Shown piece by piece: positions 25,518 to 34,316 of a DNA stretch of 64,000 nucleotides; the stretch's first letter is position 1; each line of letters begins with the position of its first letter. This DNA is from an uncultured Campylobacter sp. (GTDB lineage Bacteria; Campylobacterota; Campylobacteria; Campylobacterales; Campylobacteraceae): contig NZ_CAURPW010000005.1 in NCBI RefSeq assembly GCF_963526985.1, positions 62,001 to 126,000 on the forward strand. Reading direction: 5' to 3'. A model generated the notes under the pieces. It saw only the letters and a list, made by a program, of their open reading frames with translations, was not told the DNA's origin and ran no database searches. The translations under genes and the position numbers were made by a program.

Positions 25518-27688
25518 CAGCTACCCTGCGTCTGACCTACCGAAAAGTCGTAATGCACGCCACCCATCGGATAGAAATTTATAAAGAAATAAACGCCTCT
25601 TGATTTCTTTGCAGCCGTTCCGCTCGTGGTCGTAGTAGGCTCTAGCTCCTCTTCATAGACAAATGTATAATTCCAGCACTTTCTGCGGTGAGAGACGCCT
25701 AGCTGCCACTGCTTGTTGTAGTCTCGCTCGAGGTCGTACTGCGAACCGCCAAAAAGCCTATAGTTGTGCGGAAGCTCGACGTAACCGTTTAGGTGTAGAT
25801 AGTTTTGCTTTTCTTGCGAGTTTTTCCTTTGCATCGTGTGCCAGAGGCTAGCGCCGAATTTATCGTGAGTATAGCTAGCTCCGCTTTGAATTTTTTCAAA
25901 GTATTTATTGTCGTAAGAGTACTCAAGCCTGTTGTAAAAAGATAAATTCGCTAGCGGATACCAGCCGATTATATTTTTCAAATTCGAGCGCTTGTTCTCT
26001 TTCGTATAATAACCCTGCGAAATCGTATGGCGTAAAAATTTTCTTCCGTTTTCGTTAAAGAAATACTGCGTCGCTCTGGCTGAAATCTCGTCTCTAGTAT
26101 GCTGAGGATTTATAAAGCTTTGGTATTTTCGTCCGAGCATATCGTAGACGTATACGTTACCGTCATCCTCGGCAGTTTCGTATTTATCGGGCAGGTCGCC
26201 TTCGTTGTAGGCTTTTACGACGTAGTCAACGCCTAAATTCACGCTATGATAAAAGCTCTCGTAAGCTTTAGCCAGATCCGTATAAAGCGAGAATTTGTGA
26301 TAGTTTTCTATATAATTTGCGCTTCTATCCTCATCTCCGGTCGGGCGATACATTTTTTTTGCATAGTCCACGTGAGTGGCGTATAGATAGTGATAGTAAG
26401 AAAATTTAAGATAATCGTCCGCCAAAGGTAGGTGAAAGGAAACCGGTAGATTAAACTCGTACTGCGTCGCCTTTACGCCGATTCTTCTCGTATAGTTATG
26501 CGAGCTTAAATCAACGGAATAAAGCACGTTAGGCAAGATAAAGCTGTCGGTAAATTTATGATACTGAAAGCTTGGATACTCCTGCAGCGTATCTTTGTTT
26601 TCGTTTGGGCTACCGATTTTTGAGGTATTTACGTAATATCTCGCGTATGCGCCAAAATAGTGCTTATCGCTACTTAGAAAATAGTTTAGCTTTGAGGTTA
26701 CGAGAGGATTGTCGTCGCTACCAGCGCCGCGCTTTTTCAAATTTATATAGTCGATATCGTTTAGCGCCGTAGCATCAAGCCACAAACCCTCCTGTAAATC
26801 CTCGCTTATTAGGTGCTTAACGAGCCTGTCGCGCTCGTATTTGACCTCAGCGCCTTTATGCGTTTTGTTTTTTAACGGGAGTCTTAGCGAGTTTTTCTCG
26901 ATCTGTCTTTGGCGGTAGCCCTCGGTATCTCTAAATGCGCCTAGCGTCACCGAGCCTCTGGAATACGGCGAATCGGCAAATCTAAACGTACCGTAGATAC
27001 CCGTGCCGCGTCTAGTTCGAATTTGCGGATCAAACTGCAAGTCCCAGCTGTCGTATTCGGCGATGTAGATCGGTTGTTTGTAGTAAAATCCGTCGTTTTT
27101 GCCGTAGCCAAGCTCCGGCGGCAAAAGTCCGGTACGTCTGCGCGTATCGGTGGAAAAGCCAAAATACGGCAGATAAAACACCGGGACGTTTCCGACGTAA
27201 AATACGGGATTGTAAAGGTGTAAAAATTTACTCTCGCGGTTTAGCTTGCCGCTGCTAAATTTGATCTTCCAATCAGGGTCTTGGACGTTACAGCTTGATA
27301 CGACCGCACCGTTTACCTCGTAAAATTTAGAAGTGCTATTGCTCTCGTCGCTTTGCATCCACACTTCCATATCGCGGTTCATCATAAATAGCGTCTCGTA
27401 GTTGCTATCTTTGCTATTTAGGTCGATCTTTGCATACGAGCAGCGCGAGATTTCGTCTTTATTTCTTATCAAATTTACGTTACCGAAAAGCTCCAAAATT
27501 TCTTTTTGCTGATCGTAAACGGCCCTATCCGCGCTCATCAAATAATCCTGCGAATAAACAAGTACGTTTTTATCCGCCGTAACAACGCCGTTGTCGCGTT
27601 TTACGTCATCGGCCAGAAGCTCGAAATTTTGAGCCGCAAAGCAACTAAAAGCCCCAAACATTAGTAACGAAAAAATTCTAGTAAACAT
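25517..27688 (-). CDS. lptD: LPS-assembly outer-membrane protein LptD
   Basis: 723 aa with a signal peptide (MFTRIFSLLMFGAFSCFAAQ). The N-terminal OstA-like jellyroll is seen in ELLADDVKRDNGVVTADKNV and SADRAVYDQQKEILELFGNV; the rest is a large beta-barrel, including the conserved PVFYLPYFGFSTDTRRRTGL and the C-terminal YDFSVGQTQGS. It receives LPS/LOS from the periplasmic bridge and inserts it into the outer leaflet together with LptE. Cysteines near 94, 131 and 669 could supply the disulfides known from the family. The start overlaps the RDD gene by 11 bases. Confidence 0.93.
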   Translation of the reverse strand: MFTRIFSLLMFGAFSCFAAQNFELLADDVKRDNGVVTADKNVLVYSQDYLMSADRAVYDQQKEILELFGNVNLIRNKDEISRCSYAKIDLNSKDSNYETLFMMNRDMEVWMQSDESNSTSKFYEVNGAVVSSCNVQDPDWKIKFSSGKLNRESKFLHLYNPVFYVGNVPVFYLPYFGFSTDTRRRTGLLPPELGYGKNDGFYYKQPIYIAEYDSWDLQFDPQIRTRRGTGIYGTFRFADSPYSRGSVTLGAFRDTEGYRQRQIEKNSLRLPLKNKTHKGAEVKYERDRLVKHLISEDLQEGLWLDATALNDIDYINLKKRGAGSDDNPLVTSKLNYFLSSDKHYFGAYARYYVNTSKIGSPNENKDTLQEYPSFQYHKFTDSFILPNVLYSVDLSSHNYTRRIGVKATQYEFNLPVSFHLPLADDYLKFSYYHYLYATHVDYAKKMYRPTGDEDRSANYIENYHKFSLYTDLAKAYESFYHSVNLGVDYVVKAYNEGDLPDKYETAEDDGNVYVYDMLGRKYQSFINPQHTRDEISARATQYFFNENGRKFLRHTISQGYYTKENKRSNLKNIIGWYPLANLSFYNRLEYSYDNKYFEKIQSGASYTHDKFGASLWHTMQRKNSQEKQNYLHLNGYVELPHNYRLFGGSQYDLERDYNKQWQLGVSHRRKCWNYTFVYEEELEPTTTTSGTAAKKSRGVYFFINFYPMGGVHYDFSVGQTQGS

Positions 27689-28127
27689 CTATAACTACCG
27701 TTTTCGCGGCCTTATCTTGCCACGTTTGAAATAATGGATTTGAAAACGCCCATGCAAAACCAAGAAAGCACAAGTTTTCGCTAACGATACGCATAAAGGC
27801 GCGGACTAAGGAGTTTAAAAAGCTCGGTTTATCGAGCAAATTTACGTCTACGCAGACGATTTTCATAGCTATTTTACCCATCGTCGCGCCGCAGTACCAC
27901 GTAAAAAAAGTCTGATAAATCACGTCTAGCAAAACGATTTGAAGGGTTAAATTCGCAAGCAAAACGACGGTTTGCTCAAAGTCTATTCCGTCAAATTTAT
28001 CGTAATAAATCACGAAAAATAACGCCGAAAGTAAAAATTTATCTACCCCCCACGCGACGGCTCTTTTGCCGACGCTAGCGAGCGTGATATTTTCGTTTTC
28101 GAGTCTGTCGATGACGCTCCTGCTCAT
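27678..28127 (-). CDS. RDD-family membrane protein
   Basis: 149 aa with three membrane helices. The family motif is a conserved Arg and Asp/Asp-Lys at the start of helix 1, here KRAVAWGVDKFLLSALFFVI; helix 2 is TLQIVLLDVIYQTFFTWYCG, followed by GATMGKIAMKIVCVD, the standard RDD loop. Function of the family is not settled; some members act in ion or small-molecule transport. It overlaps purD by four bases and lptD by 11, forming one leftward operon purD-RDD-lptD-PRTase-pnp-usp. Confidence 0.85.
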   Translation of the reverse strand: MSRSVIDRLENENITLASVGKRAVAWGVDKFLLSALFFVIYYDKFDGIDFEQTVVLLANLTLQIVLLDVIYQTFFTWYCGATMGKIAMKIVCVDVNLLDKPSFLNSLVRAFMRIVSENLCFLGFAWAFSNPLFQTWQDKAAKTVVIDVY

Positions 28128-29377
28128 TCGCGCCCTTTTAGCATTTGCCAGGCGATATCTTTTCGGTACTGCGCGCCGTCAAATTCTACGTTTTGGCAAA
28201 GCTCGTAGGCCTTTTGCTGCGCTTGTTTTATGCTTTTGCCAAGCCCCACGCACACTAGCACTCGTCCGCCGTCGGCATATATCTCGCCGCCCTGCTCGCT
28301 CACGCCGGCAAATGCTATGTGCGAGTTTTCAGGCACGTTTTTTACGCTGATTTTGGCTCTAGGCGAGCTTGAAAAAGGATAATTTTTACTAGCCATCACG
28401 ACTCCGACTGCAAATTCGTCTTTTAGCTTTACGGGTTTTAGATCGCCTTTTGCCGCATTTAATAAAATTTCGCCCAGATCGCCGTCGATCAGCGGCATTA
28501 GCACTTCGCACTCAGGATCGCCGAAACGCACATTAAACTCGAGCACGTACGGCACACCCTTAACCACCATAAGCCCCGCAAAAAGCACGCCGCAGAAAGG
28601 ATTTCCCTCGGCTTTCATGCCTTTTAGAGTCGGTTTTACGACCTCTTTTTCGACCTGTTTTATTAGCTCGGGGCTTGCTAGCGGACTAGGAGCGTAGGCG
28701 CCCATGCCGCCGGTATTTGGTCCTTCGTCGTTATCTTTTAGGCGCTTATGATCTTGCGCTACGGGCAGGCTAACGAAATTTTCGCCGTCGCAAATCGCAA
28801 AAAAGCTAAGCTCGAATCCGTCCAAAAACTCCTCCACGACCACGCGTTTGCCCGCCTCGCCGAAGCTCTCTCCGCTTAGCATATCGCGAGCCGCGGCCTT
28901 TGCTTCCTCGCGGCTTTGCGCGATTATCACGCCTTTGCCCGCGCACAGTCCGTCGGCCTTAACGACGACCGGTGCGGCGAGAGAGTCGATAAATTTAGCC
29001 GCAGCGTCGTAATCGTCGGTATTTAGATAAGCAGCCGTTCGAATAGCGTTTCTAGCCAAAAAATCCTTCATAAACGCCTTACTACCCTCAAGCCTAGCCG
29101 CAGCCTTGCTCGGTCCGAAAATGTTTAAATTTCGCGCCTTAAAGATATCCACGACGCCGTCACTTAGCGGCGCCTCCGGACCGACGATGGTTAGCTCTAT
29201 TTGCTTCGTCTCGGCAAATTCTGCAAGCTGATTATAATCTTTGATGTTTAGATTTGTGCCGAGCTTTGAGGTGGCTCCGTTGCCCGGAGCAAAGAAAAGC
29301 TCGTGTTTGCGGGATTCTTGAAGTTTTAGAGCTATGGAGTACTCGCGCCCGCCGCTTCCGATTATCAAAATTTTCAT
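28124..29377 (-). CDS. purD: Phosphoribosylamine-glycine ligase (GARS)
   Basis: 417 aa, full length. It joins phosphoribosylamine and glycine with ATP in step two of de novo purine synthesis. N-terminal MKILIIGSGGREYSIALKL, an ATP-grasp core with KADGLCAGKGVIIA and the family signature FGDPECEVLMPL near 288, and a C-terminal domain ending KDIAWQMLK. It heads the leftward operon. 232 bases of gene-free DNA separate it from hemD. Confidence 0.96.
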   Translation of the reverse strand: MKILIIGSGGREYSIALKLQESRKHELFFAPGNGATSKLGTNLNIKDYNQLAEFAETKQIELTIVGPEAPLSDGVVDIFKARNLNIFGPSKAAARLEGSKAFMKDFLARNAIRTAAYLNTDDYDAAAKFIDSLAAPVVVKADGLCAGKGVIIAQSREEAKAAARDMLSGESFGEAGKRVVVEEFLDGFELSFFAICDGENFVSLPVAQDHKRLKDNDEGPNTGGMGAYAPSPLASPELIKQVEKEVVKPTLKGMKAEGNPFCGVLFAGLMVVKGVPYVLEFNVRFGDPECEVLMPLIDGDLGEILLNAAKGDLKPVKLKDEFAVGVVMASKNYPFSSSPRAKISVKNVPENSHIAFAGVSEQGGEIYADGGRVLVCVGLGKSIKQAQQKAYELCQNVEFDGAQYRKDIAWQMLKGRE

Positions 29378-29609
29378 AATTTCTCCAAAAATAAAAACCC
29401 AAGTGAGCGGTGCGCATATAAGTGGCCCGAAAATTCAAAGCCAACCTTGCAAATAGACGGTTCCTTTAGGTCGCAACTTCTCGCGCTCGCACGCTCAAAC
29501 GAAGCCGCGTCGCACGGTCGCCGCACATCTTCGCCGAAACTAATGTGTTGGACCCTATAAAAATACGCTGCCAAATCACTCAGGCAAGGCTATTATATAA
29601 AATTTTAGC

Positions 29610-30242
29610 TTAAAGTAGCGTTTTTGCGAGGCTTACGCAGGAATTTATATTTTGCTCGGCGCTCACTTTGGGCGCGCTAAATTTTTCTAGCTCTTTTGCC
29701 GTCGTAAGCCCGATAGCGACGGCTTTATAGCTCTCATCCCAGCCAAAATTTCGAGTAAAATTTCGCACCGCTGAGGGAGCCGTAAAAATAATCGCCGAGT
29801 TTTTGGGCGGTTTTTGCTCCTCGTTAAGCGGTTTAAAAACGTTTTCGTAAGCGATTATCTGCGTCAAATTTACGCCGCTCTCTCGCAAAATTTCGCCCAC
29901 GCTCGAAGCCGTCTCGCGCGCTCTTAAAAATAGCGTTTTTTTGCCCTTTAAAAGCGGTGCGATCTCGGCGGCAAAGTCGTTTCCGTGAGCATTTTTTGCA
30001 GTGTAAATTTGAGTAAAGCCAAACTCGCTAGCCGCACGGCTAGTGCTCTCGCCGATGGAGTAAATTTGCAAACTAGCGGGCAAAATTTGATTAAATTTTA
30101 GTGCGTTTACGGAGTTTTTAGAGGTCAAAACTAGTGAGTCAAATTCAGCCAAATTTGCGCTAAATTTATTAAATTTGATCTTGTTTAAAACCAGCGTCTT
30201 TACGCCCTCAAATTCCAAATTTGACCCGACCAGATAGATCAT
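29610..30242 (-). CDS. hemD: Uroporphyrinogen-III synthase
   Basis: 210 aa. It cyclises hydroxymethylbilane to uroporphyrinogen III in heme synthesis. The family is poorly conserved, but the two-domain layout and the typical turns are present: FDSLVLTSKNSVNAL, KTLFLRARETASSVGEIL, IIAYENVFKP, IIFTAPSAVRNF and KAVAIGLTTAKELEKF. Length is slightly short but normal for campylobacters. Confidence 0.88.
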   Translation of the reverse strand: MIYLVGSNLEFEGVKTLVLNKIKFNKFSANLAEFDSLVLTSKNSVNALKFNQILPASLQIYSIGESTSRAASEFGFTQIYTAKNAHGNDFAAEIAPLLKGKKTLFLRARETASSVGEILRESGVNLTQIIAYENVFKPLNEEQKPPKNSAIIFTAPSAVRNFTRNFGWDESYKAVAIGLTTAKELEKFSAPKVSAEQNINSCVSLAKTLL

Positions 30243-30324
30243 TTTCGCCCTTAAATTTATGATTTTACGACCAAATTTTACCGCAAATTCTCAAATTTTA
30301 AAAGCCGTAGCCAAAAAGCAAATT

Positions 30325-31542
30325 TTATTTTTTCGCGTCACGCCTACTTAGATACTCTTTTGCCTTTTGTTTTAATGCTTTATACAGCTTTCCGGCATCG
30401 TCTGCACCGTATTTTTTTACCAGTCCGTTGTGAAAATCGCCCAAATTTTTACTCTCAAACGCGATTTTTCTAATCTCTTGCTTTTTAACCTCGTCTATCT
30501 TGATAGAAAGCTGCGTTTTTACCGCATTTTCGGCTTTATTTTTTGCTTCGTTTTGCGGTGCGTTAGCTTGATTTGGTTTTTGCGGCGGACGCTTGTTTGA
30601 TAAATTTTGTCCTTTTTGATCCACTTTAAGATCCTCGCTAGAAGCCTTGGCACTCAAATTTTGCTCCGCGTCTTTCGGATGCTCGGTAGGACCCAGATCA
30701 TCGCTCAAATTTGTTTCTACGGCTTTGGTCTCTTGTAAATTTTCATTATTTGCCGCCGCGTCGTTTTCGCTCTTTAAAGGCTGCGGTTTTTCGGACTCCG
30801 AATTTTGAGCGATTTGCGAGTGATTTTCTAAATTTTGCTCCTTTGCCCGGGCGCTTTGAGTCTGCAAAACCTCGCAGCCAAAATTTGACTCGGTTTTTGA
30901 CTTTTCTCGCTCATCAAGTTTTTGCTCGTCGCCCTGCGCCGCCGGCCTAGATTTTGCGGAATTTGGCGCTGCGATACGCTTTACTTCGCCTTTTTGCGGG
31001 TTTTCTAGTTGAGGTTTTTTGTAAATTTTCCTCGCATCCTCTTTTAGTGCGTTATACACGCCGGCGCCATTTTTGCTACCGAATTTTGAGATAATTTTCA
31101 TATGAAGCTCGCTGAGGCTGCCAGAATTTCGTATCAAGACCGCGATTTCGTCTCGATTTTCTTCGATGAGCTGCGCCGTATGCGAACGGCTAAAATCAAA
31201 TTTGAGTTTATGAAATTTGCCGCCGTTTTTATCTTGCTTATTAAAAAACTCTATCACGTCGTCGTAAAATTTATCGTTGCTGACGATGTAAATTTTGTCT
31301 TTTTTGCGCGAGAGTTTACCCATTAAAAACGTAATTATTTTATCGGCATAGTCCTTGTGAGCGCTCTGTAAAAGTATGATTTTTATTTTGATTTTTCGCG
31401 CCAGAAACCACGCCAAAACGGAGATACTTAGCTTTTGTCTATCGTTAGTTACGATATAAATTTTATCTTTTTGTCCTAGCTTTTTTAGCGTCGCTAGATT
31501 ATCTACGCTTATGTTTTCATCATCTATTATAAATCTTGCCAT
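30325..31542 (-). CDS. PIN/NYN-like domain protein with duplicated C-terminal motif
   Basis: 405 aa. The first 120 residues resemble a PIN-like/NYN ribonuclease: FIIDDENIS (acidic pair at 7-8), IYIVTNDRQ (Asp34) and IYIVSNDKFYDDVIEFF (Asp90, Asp94/95), the usual spacing of the acidic site. A motif then occurs twice, LHMKIISKFGSKNGAGVYNA near 143 and FHNGLVKKYGADDAGKLYKA near 372, each followed by LK-x-A-K. They are separated by about 180 residues of low-complexity Gln/Asn/Glu/Lys-rich sequence. It may be an RNase with two nucleic-acid-binding helical units, but that is inference. ATG preceded by AGGAAATAT. Confidence 0.65.
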   Translation of the reverse strand: MARFIIDDENISVDNLATLKKLGQKDKIYIVTNDRQKLSISVLAWFLARKIKIKIILLQSAHKDYADKIITFLMGKLSRKKDKIYIVSNDKFYDDVIEFFNKQDKNGGKFHKLKFDFSRSHTAQLIEENRDEIAVLIRNSGSLSELHMKIISKFGSKNGAGVYNALKEDARKIYKKPQLENPQKGEVKRIAAPNSAKSRPAAQGDEQKLDEREKSKTESNFGCEVLQTQSARAKEQNLENHSQIAQNSESEKPQPLKSENDAAANNENLQETKAVETNLSDDLGPTEHPKDAEQNLSAKASSEDLKVDQKGQNLSNKRPPQKPNQANAPQNEAKNKAENAVKTQLSIKIDEVKKQEIRKIAFESKNLGDFHNGLVKKYGADDAGKLYKALKQKAKEYLSRRDAKK

Positions 31543-31558
31543 ATATTTCCTAAACGAG

Positions 31559-31576
31559 TCGGGGCAAGCGCCCCGA
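31559..31576 (-). terminator. Hairpin between cupin gene and PIN-like gene
   Basis: TCGGGGC/GCCCCGA stem with a 4-base loop, immediately after the cupin gene's stop on the minus strand and followed by CTCGTTTA. Confidence 0.65.
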
Positions 31577-31580
31577 AACT

Positions 31581-32225
31581 CTACATCTTATCTTTTGTCA
31601 CGATAAGCAGCATTTTAAATTTTTCCGGGATCTTTAGTCCGTGCGGGATTTTACCAGGAAGTACGATGGTATCGCCCTTTTTGATATCAAAATGCTCGTC
31701 GCCGATGGTTAGCTTCATCTCGCCGTCAAGCGCGATCAAAAGCGCGTCGCCCGGAGCCGCGTGAGTAGATAGCTGCTGGTCTTTTGAAAACGATAGCAAC
31801 GACATCGAGCCGTTTTCGTTTTTGACGAGCGTTTTGCTCACGATTTTGCCCTCTTCGTATTCGACTGCGTCCATTAGGCTAAAAATAGCCGCCTTAGGTA
31901 AATGATCTATCATTAAGTCCTCCTTAAAATCGATTGAGACGTATTTCGTCGGTTCGCTAAAAATTAATTTTCGCCATACTTTTTTCTCTATCAGGCAAGC
32001 CTGCTCGCTACCTAGATGCATTTGCCTTTCGCCGTAGTGCAGGCTCGCGCCGCCCTCGACGACCCACGCTAGGCTGTCGCAAAATAGCATCTCGTGGTCT
32101 AGCTCCTCGCCCGTATCGAAAGCAAACACGTCGACGTGAGCGTTCTCGCAATCAAAAATTCTCTTGCTAACGACGCTTTTTGCGATCACTTTCGTGTCGG
32201 CGTTCAGATTGTAAATTTTACTCAT
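31581..32225 (-). CDS. Bicupin protein
   Basis: 214 aa from the ATG at 32225, which has AGGAAGAA in front; a start ten codons earlier lacks a ribosome-binding site. Two cupin folds: a worn N-terminal barrel (VDVFAFDTGEELDHEMLFC, WVVEGGASLHYG) and a better C-terminal one (LSTHAAPGDALLIALDGEMK, then IKKGDTIVLPGKIPHGLKI). The C-terminal barrel keeps His and Glu residues suited to a metal. Substrate unknown; such proteins often act as oxygenases, isomerases or sensors. It marks the left border of the AT-rich island. Confidence 0.82.
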   Translation of the reverse strand: MSKIYNLNADTKVIAKSVVSKRIFDCENAHVDVFAFDTGEELDHEMLFCDSLAWVVEGGASLHYGERQMHLGSEQACLIEKKVWRKLIFSEPTKYVSIDFKEDLMIDHLPKAAIFSLMDAVEYEEGKIVSKTLVKNENGSMSLLSFSKDQQLSTHAAPGDALLIALDGEMKLTIGDEHFDIKKGDTIVLPGKIPHGLKIPEKFKMLLIVTKDKM

Positions 32226-32327
32226 TTTTCTTCCTTTCGTAAATTTACGCGTCATTGTAGCGAAAATTTTTAAGCGATTTGTTGATAAGGGTTATCTGTC
32301 TTATAAAAGTTAGATCTATTTGACAGA

Positions 32328-32822
32328 TTAAATCTTAGGAATCATAGTTGATAAGTCGGGAGTTTCGGAAGTTAAATTCCATGTAGATATTTTCATCTTT
32401 TTTATAAATTTCCCACTTCCATAATCTAGTAAATCTTCTCTCTTTAAAATGTTTAGTATTTTATTTAATGTACCTAATCCTGCCGAAGTCATTAAAAAAG
32501 CTTCTTCAGGTTCGATTAATTTACAGTATGACCATAATTGTCCTAAGTCCCTTAAAGTCAAGTTTGTTTTTTTTGCTTCAATAAAAAATAGTTTTACCGT
32601 ATTTCCTCTTTTTGCTATTCCTAAAACATCTATTTGGAGATCTAAACCAACAGCAAGTTCATTCACTATATCATACTTAGCTAAAACTCTATCTAATCTT
32701 TCTGAATGGGTATCTACAGTGATGATTTTATATCCTTTGTAATTATCTTCCAAATACCCTTGCAACCAATTTTTCATTGGTAAATATAATTCCAATTCAC
32801 TTTTTACATTTCTTTTACTCAT
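32328..32822 (-). CDS. PD-(D/E)XK nuclease-like protein of the island
   Basis: 164 aa. A PD-(D/E)XK core is readable: Glu9 in KSELELYL on the first helix, Asp in LDLQIDVLGI, and FFIEAKK with the Glu-x-Lys pair, followed by a helix LTLRDLGQLWSYCKL. It would be the cleavage subunit. It is small for a stand-alone restriction enzyme and has no obvious target-recognition domain. It overlaps the preceding LAGLIDADG-like gene by eight bases, so the two are made together. The C-terminal 30 residues are polar and may be an interaction tail. Confidence 0.72.
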   Translation of the reverse strand: MSKRNVKSELELYLPMKNWLQGYLEDNYKGYKIITVDTHSERLDRVLAKYDIVNELAVGLDLQIDVLGIAKRGNTVKLFFIEAKKTNLTLRDLGQLWSYCKLIEPEEAFLMTSAGLGTLNKILNILKREDLLDYGSGKFIKKMKISTWNLTSETPDLSTMIPKI

Positions 32823-33705
32823 GATAACCCAACTCTCTCGCTATTTCCGTCCATGAGTTGAAATGCTTACCCCTAATTGTTATTGGGATAAAATCATCAT
32901 TTTCTCCTGGATGAGGCGGTTTAGTTTTATTCGGTTTTCTTTTTGATTCCCAAAAGTATTTATGAGTTTTCTTTTTTAAGTCTTTGCTAAGTTTTCTATA
33001 TGCAGCAATTAATTCATCCGAAAACATATCCAATGCTTGTTGTTTGTGTATAATCCCAAAGCCAATTGGATTAAACTCATTTGCCCATATTTTTACTTGA
33101 TGTTCTTTTTTCCAAAAATTAACTTGACCTGCATTATACTTTTTCAGATCTCCATCTCGCATATTAGGATGTGCCCAATCAATCGTTTGTACAGGAATAT
33201 CGGTTGACTTCAATAAATTACATATATCTATTACCATTTGCCAGTTATGCGGTATTTCTAAATAAACTCTATGTTCATATTTATTAAAATACGCATTACT
33301 CCTCCTAATATACCCTGTAACATCTGCAAAACCTTTTAAAAATTGTCTGCGTTCATCCACACTACACTCAAAAATATCTTCATGGATTGATATATCATTA
33401 TGTGATACAGCATTTCCAACAAACCTATTTATTTCGCGTATTAAATAATCCGTATTTGGTTTAGTGAAAGACAAAATAGTCGATGAAGGATTTTGAATAA
33501 AATCCAATCCTGCACCAATCAAAGGTTCAATGATATTTCTAATATCTGCAATACTCGCCTTGACATAAAGTTTAACATCATGAACTTCTTCTGTTTCCAA
33601 TTTTTTATGTGGTATTTCAATAGATATTACAGTATTAACTGATGTCCTCTGAATTTCACCATTTCCACATATCATCCCCAAGAGATAAGCCATTTCTACA
33701 TTCAT
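32815..33705 (-). CDS. LAGLIDADG-like protein lacking the catalytic acids
   Basis: 296 aa. Two LAGLIDADG-type helices can be aligned: MAYLLGMICGNGEI at the N-terminus (LLGMICGNG) and RRQFLKGFADVTGYIRR near residue 121 (LKGFADVTG). In active homing endonucleases the eighth position of each motif is the metal-binding Asp; here it is Asn and Thr, so the fold may have been kept for DNA binding only. The C-terminus carries a basic Pro/Lys-rich stretch and a helix ending WTEIARELGYHE. Coupling with the nuclease gene suggests a recognition subunit. Alternative: a decayed homing enzyme captured by the locus. Confidence 0.6.
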   Translation of the reverse strand: MNVEMAYLLGMICGNGEIQRTSVNTVISIEIPHKKLETEEVHDVKLYVKASIADIRNIIEPLIGAGLDFIQNPSSTILSFTKPNTDYLIREINRFVGNAVSHNDISIHEDIFECSVDERRQFLKGFADVTGYIRRSNAYFNKYEHRVYLEIPHNWQMVIDICNLLKSTDIPVQTIDWAHPNMRDGDLKKYNAGQVNFWKKEHQVKIWANEFNPIGFGIIHKQQALDMFSDELIAAYRKLSKDLKKKTHKYFWESKRKPNKTKPPHPGENDDFIPITIRGKHFNSWTEIARELGYHE

Positions 33706-33713
33706 AATTAATC

Positions 33714-34193
33714 TTATCTTTTGTATCCATCTTCAAAAAATTTGATTTCTTCGTCATCAAAAATCTCATTCATTACCTCAAATATCAAATCTCTATCTTG
33801 ATTAGAACCAGGAACAAACCCAATATAAAAACACGCTTCTATAAACCTACTTCCTGTAAGTCTCATTTTATCATCATTCTGTAATCTTCCTTTTAATTCA
33901 ACAGGCATATTTCTTATAGAATTAAAATATATACGGTACTGTTTACCCCATTTCATGACATTTCCGCCAGATGTATAGCTGGTTGTTATCGGATAATTTA
34001 GTATAACTCTTAAGATTTCTGATATCTGTTCTTCTGGTATTTCTGCATCTATTCTTTGAACATGTCTCAAAATATAACCTATTGAATAACAAAGATCATT
34101 TACTGTTTTAAAGTAGATATCCTCTGCTCTATCAGTAAAAAAAGTTTGATAACCATAGCCTCTTTGTGATAAAACACTTCTTAATGTAAACAT
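33714..34193 (-). CDS. KWG-motif protein, long form
   Basis: 159 aa, no recognised family. The segment MKWGKQYRIYFNSIRNMP (about 85-102) matches DKWGIELRIYFNNISNIP of the smaller protein encoded 124 bases upstream, and the sequence after it (GR, then SRFIEACFYIGFVPG against NQLVYYLFDNGYRLGYN) is compatible with a shared fold. An N-terminal extension of about 80 residues is specific to this copy. A ribosome-binding site TAGGAGGA precedes the ATG. Probably an accessory or specificity part of the restriction locus. Confidence 0.6.
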   Translation of the reverse strand: MFTLRSVLSQRGYGYQTFFTDRAEDIYFKTVNDLCYSIGYILRHVQRIDAEIPEEQISEILRVILNYPITTSYTSGGNVMKWGKQYRIYFNSIRNMPVELKGRLQNDDKMRLTGSRFIEACFYIGFVPGSNQDRDLIFEVMNEIFDDEEIKFFEDGYKR

Positions 34194-34204
34194 AATATCC
34201 TCCT

Positions 34205-34288
34205 ATTTTATAAAATTATTATACTTTAATAAAAATTTATTTATACGACATTTGTAGGGCTAATATAAGGTTCTCATATTATTTACTC
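34205..34288 (-). pseudogene. Decayed C-terminal tail of a second SPPY methyltransferase
   Basis: On the minus strand this reads NNMRTLY-stop-PYKCRINK and ends TTTTATAAAA-TAGGA. The intact methyltransferase ends NNMRPLGYPYKYRINK and TTTTATAAAAAAGTAGGA. About 28 codons align base for base with substitutions and a stop. As with the intact gene, a KWG-motif gene starts directly after it. It shows that the methyltransferase-KWG pair was duplicated and one methyltransferase copy was nearly removed. Confidence 0.7.
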
Positions 34289-34316
34289 AATTATTATTCA
34301 AAACGAACTCCTTATT

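Noticed and set aside
29374..29574. 66-codon minus-strand frame upstream of purD
   Set aside because: Overlaps the purD start region, no start signal, composition not protein-like.
32226..32340. Insertion-sequence end at the left border of the restriction island
   Set aside because: ATCTGTC/GACAGAT near 32295-32330 is a short stem only; no matching repeat was found at the right border near guaA.
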